A stretch of 64,000 bases of DNA, taken from the NCBI RefSeq assembly GCF_030253575.1, contig NC_080564.1:7298501-7362500 (forward strand). The letters are read 5' to 3'. Below are positions 46,906 through 56,900 of the stretch, piece after piece. This stretch comes from Rhododendron vialii. Its lineage: Eukaryota > Streptophyta > Magnoliopsida > Ericales > Ericaceae. The notes beneath the pieces are model-generated. The model was not told where the DNA came from. It did no database searches and worked only from the letters and a program-made list of their open reading frames with translations. Positions within the stretch are counted from its first letter, which is position 1, and the number at the start of each line of letters is the position of its first letter. The position numbers and the translations under genes were made by a program.

Positions 46906-49900
46906 TGAGGGAGAGGGAGAGAGAGTCAAGGAAGAGAGAATAACCTATTACCTGCTAAGCCATTTTTTTATTTTATTAATTGATTTAATAAATGAGTGGT
47001 CCGGATTATTCACTTTTAAATCCAAGAGTTTAAAATCATGGTGCGTATGATACATCCCCTTATAAGGGATGTGTACGATAGGATGCGAGAGATCTGATCA
47101 GTTGGAGTATTTATCAACAAACACAAAAAGAAAGAGGTCTCAACGCTTAGTTTTAAAGCACATTGATGGGGTGAATTGAGTACGAAATATTATAATTTTT
47201 GAGATTTAAAAAAATTCCATTCAACTAAAAGGAGATGACACGCTTGGATTTTACTTTGCATCTAAATAAAAAGAATACATAGGTGGTCAATTGCAAGAGA
47301 AAAGAGGTTGGGTAATTTTAATTTTGATACGTTAGATTCGTTGTAAAATCAAAGGTGAAGGTGGATTATAGAGGTGATACAATTTTTAATAAGTAAAAAA
47401 AAATTCTCTATTTTTATTTTGGATAATGTTTCGAGGTGCAACTCCTTCTTTATTCTTTGAGTAATGCTAATGAACCAAACTTTTCATTGTTGTTATGTTT
47501 TCCCTACTGTGATCGGTTGCTAAATGTATGTTTTCTTTGGCACACTAGATTTTCAAATGATGTGGTTGAAGATGGAGCTGTGAAGGAATGCTTCGAGTAT
47601 CTTGAAATTTCTCTGGGAAGGATAATGAAGAGGATTTTCTTATGCCAATGGCCTTAATCAATTTTTTTTGCTTCGTCTTTTGCTTGGTTAGTTGTTGGGC
47701 GAACACTATTATACATGGGTATGATCTGAGTACCGGTTGATCAATATTCACAGGTACGAGAATTTGATTAGAAATTTTATTTAATTATACATTTATGTCA
47801 TTTTTCAGTTACGGGTTGTTTAGTTCAGAGATATACCAAATTAAATGTACTTATTGAACTTAAGATAGCTTTTGTTGTGATTGGTTGTTGTAAGCTGTTG
47901 TACGGTTTTTAAGTAAGTTCATTCATGTACTGAAATTGCTAGATAGATCCAGTTTGAAAATTATTCAAAAACGACTTTCTTCGAGAAGCTGGGTCGTTGG
48001 TGGCATGGTCAATGGTAAAAAAAAAAGGGGTAATCCAACTTAGTTGCATGCAAAACGTGTTGCGTCGTGCCCTTCAGACACGGACAATTGCTAGTATTAC
48101 AATAGAACTGAACTGATCAATGATCAGTCCAGTAATAGAATTTAGTTCTCTGACAGCTGTTATTGTGAGGATTTCTGCTTAAACTGGCCACCCAAAACAA
48201 ACTAGGATAGTATTAGGGTAGAAGAATGAAATTTCCATAATTGGATTTCCTAATAGGTACTGTTACTCACATCCCACTTTTTTATTTTTTAGTATTTTTT
48301 TTATTGTTCCTTGTGTTTCTTTTTCGTTTGGTGTGACATTGCAAGTGTAGGAAAATTCAGGACGAGAAGAGAATGAAGGATGAGATGTTAAAATGGGATT
48401 GTGAATCACATTTTCATAATAGAACTGCAATGAAGGATTTACACTTGAGCATTAGATTATGAACATTCCGATAGGAGGTGTCATTTGGAATACCATTCGC
48501 AACAGGCTTAATTCTGAATACTACGGGTGAAATGGCATTCTGCGACAAATTGATGAATTTTGGATTTCCTTGCCAAATTGATGACGAATTTTAAATTTCC
48601 TCGCCAAATGGTACATCCTATGGACAAATTTTGGATTTTCTCACCAAATTGACTATTGGACCTTGGACATGCTACGATGCCCGGGACAAAGGGTTGCGAT
48701 CCTGTGAGGGTTAGCTAACCCAAGTCAACTAAAGCAAAACACTTGGCCATTTCTAATTTAGAATCCTTAACCTTTGCCATGCCTCAATACTGGTGTTGTC
48801 TTGGCCAAGAGGAATGAAGCTTGTTTAAATTTTCAAGAGAAAAAGAAGCAGAAGAGAGATGAAAACTTAAATGAAATCAGACTATACCTATACTTGTGCT
48901 CTGTTCTCTTCCTAATTGTGCCAAATCCGCCATAAATACATGCACATCGGCTTCCACTAACGCTAATATTAGCTCTGAGACTCTGAGTGTAGTGTTGCAG
49001 CCACCATTGCTGAATGCATGAGGAATGAAGCATAAGAGCTAGCTGTTATACGGAATCAGAGGTGAGCATAATGGTTCTGGCTAGGAACGGATCTCGTAAA
49101 ATTTCTTATGGGGCTCTAAATCCGGAGAAATTGGTGTGTAATGCCATGATATTTGGATGGGATAGTATGAATCAACAAAGACAATAGACCTTGTACAATA
49201 TTGTATAGTTGATGCAAATGCAGCCCCGGTCAAAGTATTTTGCCCAAAACTTTCACCTTTGTGTTAACCTAACAAGTTGATTTAGAACTATTTTCTCAAT
49301 CCGAACATGACTTGTTAACTCACTGTGTTCTACAATTGCAACCTACAACAGTAACAATGCTAACAATGGTGATATTGGAACATTACGTCTCCCACGCAGA
49401 AAAAATAGAAATCAGGTATTTTCTCTGACAGTGTATGTGACCCTACGCTTGTTTGGAAGCTATGGATGAGAAGAGAAAAGAAGGGGGGAAAATACTCCTA
49501 GTTAGTGTATTGTTATTTGTTTTGTTTGGTTTTTAAAAACAAAAAAAAAATTAAAAAGAAAATTGTAGGAGTGGGGAAGAAAACAGGAAGGAAACAAAAG
49601 AGAATTCCCACATACTACACGCGAGTTACTAATTTCCAAAGACAACCTTAACACCCAAAAAGTAGAAGTGGACATGTCTTGAAAAATAAAATAAATTCAT
49701 ATAATTGAGCTAAAAATAAATATTTTTATGGATAATTTTATACATTACATATTAGTTTGATCAAATGTGAACTAAAAAAGGAGTAAAAATTTAGCGAAAA
49801 GTAAGACTTTTTAACATGATAACACGACCTGAAAATGACACGATCCGAACATGACACAACAGATTTGATGAGTTAAAAATGTTGTGTGATTTCATATATA

Positions 49901-49936
49901 GGATTTTGATATATAGTCCGAAAATGACACGAAAGA
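46906..49936. other. Long intergenic stretch, nothing recognised
   Basis: AT-rich, with short open frames (47436-47657, 47545-47751, 48833-49033) that show no family features. A lone gcttgtttggaagctatgg near 49450 resembles the GTTTGGAACTT MITE terminus, but no partner end is clear. Confidence 0.4.
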
Positions 49937-50082
49937 GAAATGCTAAGTGCAAAGAAAATGAGCGAAGAAAAGACCCTTAAAGTATATATGAACGGTCCAG
50001 ATGCACTGCACAGTGAATCTGAGCCGTTTATGTACGCTTTAAAAATATTTTTTTTGCCTATTTTCTTTGTCCCTATCACTCC
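49937..50082. mobile_element. Short foldback element upstream of the DUF2039 gene
   Basis: The left arm (tgctaagtgcaaagaaaatg...ttaaagtatatatgaacgg) pairs with the right arm (ccgtttatgtacgctttaaa...ttttctttgtccctatcac), making a hairpin of about 146 bases with a short loop. It lies about 150 bases before the start codon at 50239, so it may sit in the promoter. No duplication was verified. Confidence 0.5.
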
Positions 50083-50238
50083 TCGACATGAAATTACCTG
50101 TTGCACACCGCTGCCAAAAAGCAAGTGCCACGTCATACAGTCGAACGCGAACATACAGGTAAAGTATTTCATGGAGTACTGTTGAAAGAGCAACAGCAGC
50201 TAGGCTAGGTCATAGTAGCGGCGGCGCGGTGGTGGAAG

Positions 50239-50320
50239 ATGACTACCAGGAAAGGGCCGCCGGTTCACCAAAACAAATTCGCCTGGAAACCCAACCAAGG
50301 CGTTAAGATCAACGAAACCG

Positions 50321-50367
<47 letters not shown>

Positions 50368-53202
50368 GCACACGCACACGCACTCTCCTTGCACTTGTAT
50401 AAGAGCGAAGTAGTGTATCTCTGTCTGTAATTGGTCATAATGACAGGAAGTAGGAGGGAAGTTCAGGCCGTTGTCGGAGGTAACGGGGGTCTGCCCTCGC
50501 TGTAAAGACCAGATCGAATGGAAGCGCAAGTACGGCAAATACAAGCCTCTCTCCGAGCCTGCCAAATGGTCTCTCTCTCTCTCTCCATATGTATATATGT
50601 ATATCTCTCCATCTATCTATCTGTGTTAATGCTTAATGCTTAACACAGATAGATTTTTAGTTTTAGAGTGGTATACTTAATGCTTTGTTTGGAACTTGTG
50701 GAAAAGAAGAGAAATGAAGGGAAAATTAAAAAATGTTCTCTCCCGTTGTTTGGTTTTGAGAGAAAGAGGAGAGAAGATAGAAAAATGCACGGTAAAATTT
50801 CCCTCTCATTTTCCTTTTTCTTCTTCTCCCACTTTCCTCAAGTTCTAAACACAGCTTAAAATGTTTGCTTTGGGGGAATAATGGGTAATAATTGGATTTT
50901 GTTTTGAATTATGGCTATTCTCTCTATCATATGTGTCTTTGGGTATGCGTGTGCTTAATATCGTAAACCATGATTGCTGAATGAGATTCATTTTGGGATG
51001 GTGTACTTCACTTTTTTCGTTGAGGGGAATGATGGGTAACAATTGGATTGAGTTTTGAATTTTGGCTGTTTGCAGTCAACGATGTTCGAAAAGGGCAGTT
51101 CGTCAAGCTTACCACAATCTTTGCACGGGTTAGTTACGTTTGCCTGATTCAGTTTCAGAAAATGTGTTTTTCTTTGTTTTTAAAGAGGTAGAAAGCACAA
51201 ATATGATGTCTTTTAGGCTTTATTTTACAATGACTATATAATTGTCAGAGTTAAAAGAGTAGTTTTGGATTCAGCATTGATTCGTTAGTATGATGAATCA
51301 TGTAGCTTGTGCTAAGGAGCAAAAGGTGTGCGCCAAGTGTTCGTGCCGCGTGGGTCAAATCATTGGAAGGTTTTTATTTCTTGAATATGTGTACATTTTA
51401 TCCTCACTCAGACTGAAGGAATACGTTTTCAATTACAACAATTGTTTAGTTTTCCTGAGTTAAAATGGCTTCAATATATTCTGATGCTAGTTCAAATATG
51501 TTTTAATTCCTTATGTTGTATTCTCACTTTTAGGGACTCTACGGAAGTAGAGGCTGAGCAGAAGATGCTCGAGGAGGTTTGTTTGTTTTTCTTCTTTTTT
51601 GTTACAAAGTTAGATTGCATTCGTTGTCTTTAGAATAAGCGTTATTTACCTTTTCGAAATGTGATTGGATATTTTGTTATAGGCTATAAAAAATGCTCGA
51701 GAGAGAGATAGGAGGACTCTATTACGCTCTGTAAGACTCTAAAACTTTTGCTCTTCATTGCTGTAAAAATTTCATGTTCTGGTATCAGTCTGCGTTTTAT
51801 TCTTCTTGCTTTGCTCATGAAACTGTTAAACTCTGGAAGGTGGTTTTTGCATGTAGTCAAGCCCTGCTCTATTTGCTGGATATCTGATTCAGGATATTTC
51901 TTATTTACCAACCCTTTTAACCATGCATCGCTGTTGAAGGAATTGATGGGTTCTCTTTTTCCTTTCTAATATTCTGGTTGCTTGAGCAGTTAAAGATTTG
52001 TAAGGGATGGTGTTTTATCCTTTTATGCCTCCTTTGCATTTGGCTTTCCTTTGTTTTTCAAAGATGCTTAGTGTATGAATTGTGATTCGTGTTTGGTTCT
52101 TTTATGGTACTCGAGCTCTGCTGATAAGTTGGGTAGAGTTTATTACTTCTGGCTGATTCAATCCTAATTCCTACATCTGAGAGATGGTGGCAACATACGC
52201 ACAAAATATGAGTTTAACGTTCAGTGAGGATATTAGGATGAATGACAATTTCAGAAAAGGTGAAATGAGTTGTGAAAGCATTCATGAGTTATTACTTTTA
52301 GCCAACTGAGGAGATGATGTAAATGTAAATCTGCCTAAAACAGTTTGGTTGCCTGCTAAAAGTTGAACCTATTAGGTGTAAGTTGAAGCTGCTTCTAGGC
52401 ATTAATCGGGTAGAACCTTGGGCGCGACAGAGAGGAACTCATAGAGGGTACTCGACAATGCACGGCCTATGTCTGACTTCACAAAAACAGTTTGGGGGAA
52501 GAAGCTTTTCACCTGTAGATATATGTGTGTTTTTGAGTGGTCATGCCTCTTTGAGTCGGACAAATATTCACCAAATTAAGGCTCTAAATTTAACATTCAA
52601 CCAGTAAAGTTTGTCAATCTTTTCTATATTGGAAACGAAAAACAGTATTCTAGACACAGTTGATCCTTTGAACTGAGTGTGATTCACACGCACAAGGTAG
52701 CATCCAGCGGGTTCGATCTTGAGAGTTTATTGGTAAGTGGAATTAGTCAGGCATTAACATTCTTACACCTGTTCTCCAGAGTCCAGAGTATTTTCTTAGT
52801 CACAGACACGGGGTTTCATGTCACTTCGCCATTTAGTTTTATGCATCTTTCTTTCATCCAATTGTACCTTTTCCAGTATCCTTGTAGCCTTTCATTTGCA
52901 CACAAAGTTTTCTCAGTTTGTGTAAGAAAATTGTATACAGCCCAATGAGGCTTATGAGGTTAAAATTCTCATGGTTTTGTTTTTCTGCCTACTTATACTT
53001 TGTGTTACATCTCACTTCCACCTTTTTGCAACAGATGAACAAAGGAAAATCTCATAGTTCAACTACAGCGAAAAGCCCGACAAATGATGGAGGGAAGGCT
53101 GGGGAATTATTTGCAGCTGAGTCACTCGAGGAATATGCAGAGTTTAGTAGAGATACTGAAGATGATGATGACAGTGAAGATCAAGTTCAGGTTCGTAACT
53201 GA
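50239..53202 (+). CDS. DUF2039 Cys-rich protein (C9orf85 homologue)
   Basis: Seven exons, 50239-50319, 50447-50568, 51076-51128, 51306-51369, 51534-51576, 51683-51730 and 53035-53202, give 192 residues with consistent phases. The product starts MTTRKGPPVHQNKFAWKPN and continues KYGKYKPLSEPAKC, hallmarks of the conserved eukaryotic family DUF2039. Four CxxC pairs (43/46, 68/71, 84/87, 94/97) plus Cys99 suggest two zinc-binding knuckles. The C-terminal part is a charged helix (about 112-135) and an acidic tail. The molecular role of the family is not known to me. The donors of introns 1 and 2 run straight into CT repeats. The exon 3/4 junction (G|CT) was chosen by phase and gives Ala86 where relatives have Gly. 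Confidence 0.92.
50324..50383. repeat. Compound (CT)n(CA)n microsatellite in DUF2039 intron 1
   Basis: About 13 CT units followed by CA units interrupted by CG, starting four bases after the donor at 50320. The short frames through it are artefacts. Confidence 0.95.
50683..50862. mobile_element. MITE of the GTTTGGAACTT family, copy 4 (DUF2039 intron 2)
   Basis: tgctttgtttggaacttgtgg at the left is mirrored by caagttctaaacacagctta at the right, with purine-rich then pyrimidine-rich interior halves as in the copy at 7247. Length is about 180 bp. The flanks share ttaa-like sequence, but a duplication is not clear. Confidence 0.55.
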
Positions 53203-53591
53203 TGAGCGAGGGTGTAAAATATTGCTATAGCCAAGAGAGCTCCACTTTTGCTAAATGGATCTCCTGCAAACAAAGCCTTCATAGACACATCGCTGGGATA
53301 CGTATGTTGTTGCGCTTTGTTTTCATGCTTTGTATTGAAAATAGATTCTTTTGTCCTTTTATCCTAAGTTTGAGAATGAAAGATATACTTACTCAAAATT
53401 ATCAGATCATGTTCTTAGCTTTGCTACAACCTTGGCCAGTCTACTGAATGATTATTTTCTGCACTATTAGCATCCGGCTCCGACAAACAGTTGGGGCAGG
53501 TTCACAATGGATCTCATTTTTTATTACACAAAATCAAGTTGATCTAAAACCAAATTTGTGCTGAAAGAATTTATCGTCAGAGTAGATTTCG
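53203..53591 (+). other. 3' flank of the DUF2039 gene
   Basis: Probable 3' UTR followed by a short unassigned stretch before the retroelement fossil. No other gene is seen. Confidence 0.4.
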
Positions 53592-54129
53592 ATGGGGGAC
53601 ATTCCCAAGGAAATCCGTGCCCTCATCGAAAGGGAAGATGAAAGGCATGCTCAGTTGTTAAAAGAAGAAATAGTCTTAATAAACTTGAAAGATGAGAATG
53701 ATCCCCGAATGGTTCAGGTGGGCTCCACTTTATCTCCAGAGAAACATCATGATTTCAAAGAACTGCTCTCAGAGTTCAGTGACATTTTTGCGTGGTCCCA
53801 TCAGGACATGCCTAGCATTGACCCAGAGATAGTGGAGCATCGAATTCCCTTGCTACCGAATGCCAAACCCGTAAAGCAGAAATTAAGGTGAATAAGGCCG
53901 GATTGGGTACAGAAGATTAAGGAAGAGGTCACTAAGCAGATCGACGCCAGTTTCCTTATGGTTTCTCAATACCCCACTTGGGTTGCCAACATTGTCCCGG
54001 TTCCTAAAAAGAATGGACAAATTCGAGTGTGTGTTGATTTCAGAGACTTGAACAAGGTAAGCCCCAAGGACGATTTTTCCCTGCCGCATATTGATGTATT
54101 GGTCGACAATACAGCGGGCCATGCCATGC
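53592..54129 (+). mobile_element. Fossil fragment of a Ty3/gypsy retrotransposon polyprotein
   Basis: The translated sequence has the linker ahead of reverse transcriptase (…SDIFAWSHQDMP…DPEIVEHRIP) and the RT N-terminal block with PVPKKNGQIRVCVDFRDLN, characteristic of Ty3/gypsy Pol. Only this piece of about 540 bases is recognisable. Protease, most of RT, RNase H, integrase and both LTRs are absent nearby. It is an old, broken relic and not a host gene. Confidence 0.85.
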
Positions 54130-54592
54130 CCTCGTTTAGTTACATTCTTCCAATGTCAAAAATAAACGTCAAAATACGGTTACAGAGCCATCTACCCAAT
54201 TTCCAAAAGACTATAAGTGTAGATGTAAGCTCACAAAAGATGCTTTTTCTTTGCAGGCATACACTCCTCCTCCCGAATCCTTATCCAACACCCTTAAAAC
54301 AGGCCATCACTTTGGAGCAATCCTGTGAACACTAACCCACTTTCAAGGCGACTCCCTTCCTTCTGACAACCCTCAAACGAAGCCTAGGCGAACTTTTCTC
54401 TTTCTGCCGGCTACCTCTGAGTCTCCGACCACTATATCTTGGCTTGAAAACAAGTTTTGGAACATGCGTGCATCAAACATGTTCTATGCTTTTGATGTTT
54501 AGAAAAATATTAGAGTAAAAAACTGAACAAACCAGAAAGTTGCTTAGTATGAACAGATAACGGAAACCTATTAATTGGGGCACTTAGCCAGA
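54130..54592. other. Unassigned sequence between the gypsy relic and the MULE-like element
   Basis: No recognised gene or element ends. The plus-strand frame continuing from the relic has no family resemblance beyond about 54130. Confidence 0.35.
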
Positions 54593-55336
54593 GGGAGCTG
54601 ATAATGCCAAAACCCCTTTTGTTCCTGTCAAAACCATTTTTGTTCTTGCCAAAACTCAATATTTACATTTCATTGTATGACTTAATTGCTCTCCACTTGC
54701 TTTACGAAAATGCCCCTTAAAATCCTTAGGAGCATTTTAACATTCTTTTGGCATTTCATCATCATCAGAGCTTCAATTTTTTTTCGCGAATACCGGAGCT
54801 TCATTAAGGTCCAACGAAGCTACTGTCTATCAGCTTTAAAATGGTGCAACGCGGCTACTGTTATTTTTTAGCCTCTTTTTTTTAAGGATATTTTTTAGCT
54901 TTAAAATGTGAGAGTGTTGCTTCTGTTTGTTGGACTAATCTTTTTCAATTTGGGTGTACTTGCTTGCCTTTGATTGGTCTGTAAAATTTAAACTTGGAGG
55001 AAATGATCGGAGGCAGGAGGAATTGAAAATATGGGTTGTTAGATGGGTTGCTCTGCTTTGAACTTATATGGGTTGTTTTCACTTGGGATCAAGATTGGGA
55101 AAACTTATTCATGACTCCACGCAATCTCAGCCATTCATTCACGCAATTAATAGTTGAAATTGCTTTTCAATTTGACCGGTCAAAATTATTTTTTACCGGT
55201 CAAAATTGGTTTTCAATCCGGACCGTCCAAAGTGTTTTTGGACCCGCACAATTGAGCACCGCAAACACTTTTTACGGGACACTCCGTAAAAAAAAATTCC
55301 GAACATAATTTTGCTTGAAATCATGGAACTAAAAAT

Positions 55337-55709
55337 TAGGGCTGCAAACGATCCGAGCCGCTCGCGAGCGGCTCGGATCTCGGCTCGGCTCGGTTCAAGA
55401 CAAAAACGAGCCGAGCTCGAGCTAGTCGAAACTCGGCTCGAATTGGCTCGCGAGCTCGATTATATAATATATTTATATATATTTTTTTATATATATATTT
55501 TTACATATTTATATTTATTTATATATATATATTTATATATATTTGTTTCATAAACGAGCCGAGCTCGAGCTCCGTAAATACCTATCGAGCCGAGCTCGAG
55601 CTCGAGTCCTGCAGCTCGTCACGAGCTCGAGCCGAGCTCGAGCCAACTAAATTTTTGCCGAGCCGAGCTCGAACACTCTAAAACTCGGCTCGGCTCGTTT
55701 GCAGCCCTA
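55337..55709. mobile_element. hAT-like MITE, GCTGCAAACGA family, copy 2, with perfect target duplication
   Basis: Starts TAGGGCTGCAAACGATCCG and ends CGGCTCGTTTGCAGCCCTA, flanked by a perfect 8-bp duplication CTAAAAAT (55329-55336 and 55710-55717). It is 373 bp, with gagctcgag-rich subterminal regions around an AT-rich core. Inverted ends beginning TAGGG with an 8-bp duplication are a hAT signature. It is the best preserved of the three copies in this window. Confidence 0.88.
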
Positions 55710-55734
55710 CTAAAAATACAATAAATCTAAGGAC

Positions 55735-56080
55735 ACATACATTTTTACACAAATCTTGCACATACATTTTTATGGGGCCCACCTCGGGTCCAACCAATAT
55801 GATCCGAACCGCTCATTATTTTTAAAATAATTTTTTAAGAATTTCTGTAAAAAATCAACTCAATAGGATATCGGTAAGGCCTTTTTCAAAAATAGTAGGG
55901 TGAAACAGTCTGATTCGCTCTGCTATTTCTGAAAAAGCCCTTACTGATATCTTATTGAGTTGATTTTTTACAGATACTGTTAAAAAATTATTTTAAAAAT
56001 AATGTGCGGTTTCGGATCATATTGGTGGGACCCGAGATGGACCCCATAAAAAATATGTGCAAAATCTGTGTAAGAAGGCA
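55735..56080. mobile_element. Long foldback MITE, copy 2
   Basis: Arms beginning near cacatacatttttacacaaat (left) and the complement of tgtgtaagaaggcatgtgc (right) pair for about 150 bases each, including tggggcccacctcggg and its mirror. The inner segment tgtaaaaaatcaactcaatagg then atatcggtaag matches the foldback at 38181. It sits within the MULE-like element, about 30 bases from the hAT-like MITE. Confidence 0.7.
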
Positions 56081-56333
56081 TGTGCAAGTAGCACAGCTGC
56101 TAAAAATAGTTGCTCTATATGCAGCTTCTCCCTCTCTTAAGTTGAAGCTTTGGTATTCTCGAAAACAAAAAAGAGTTCCCGTTTTGGTGAAATGCCAAAA
56201 GAACGTTAATTTACTCCTAAAGGATTTTAAGGGGTATTTTCGTAAAGCAAATGATGGATAATTAAGTCATGAAATGAAAGAAAAATATTGAGTTTTGGCA
56301 GGAACAAAAAAGATTTTGGCATTATCAATTCCC

Positions 56334-56900
56334 TAGCCGAATATAGCATAATGTCTTCCATTTTGTCCCTGTTCATTTTCACAGTACACGTATAGCAAAT
56401 TAACGACCCGTTAGCCTTCCTTATTTGCAATAATTGCGGCTGCACAACCCAAAAATTGATCGCAGTGAGCTGCAACCCATAAGGCGTTGCTTCTCAAGAA
56501 TACCCAAAACAACAGTTAAATCTCGGTTTTAAAACCCAGCATCGCCCCACAATCAGTTCTAACAACTGGAATTTTTGCCAATATGGTAAGGCGAGACAAC
56601 CAACAAACAAAATCTGATTTAAAGCATACCCTCGCTATTACAATTATAGCCGTAGTATGTGAAAAGAATCGAGCCGAAAAGAATTACAGATCAATCTTAT
56701 ACCCCTTCCACCAAGTCATCAATAATCGAGTTCTAGCATCCAGGAGAGAGACTGCCCCCAATCAACTAAAAGTGGTATTGATTAGTCACATACTCTATGC
56801 GGGAAAGCGTTTCAGTCGTATCGAAGCAAGGTGGTCTTCATGACGTACAAAATTCCTTACGTACACATGAAAGTCTGTTGTTTACGGATATCAAAGCCAT
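56334..56900. other. 3' flank of the mitochondrial carrier gene
   Basis: Probable 3' UTR of the minus-strand carrier plus intergenic DNA. The plus-strand frame 56583-56843 is antisense to it, with no family resemblance. Confidence 0.4.

Larger units (their letters stand above)
54593..56333. mobile_element. MULE-like non-autonomous element with inverted ends of about 200 bp, containing two other elements
   Basis: The left end GGGAGCTGATAATGCCAAAAC and the reverse complement of the right end (GGGAATTGATAATGCCAAAATC) begin arms of roughly 200 bases that align nearly throughout, sharing ccaaaactcaatattt, catgacttaatt-like and ttgctttacgaaaat stretches. The flanks TAGCCAGA and TAGCCGAA form a degenerate 8-9 base duplication. 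Long inverted ends suggest a Mutator-like origin. No transposase frame is visible. A hAT-like MITE and a foldback element lie inside, which shows the order of insertion. Confidence 0.65.

Noticed and set aside
53592-54129. Gypsy-like frames as a host gene
   Set aside because: Family motifs are those of retrotransposon Pol; only a broken fragment remains.
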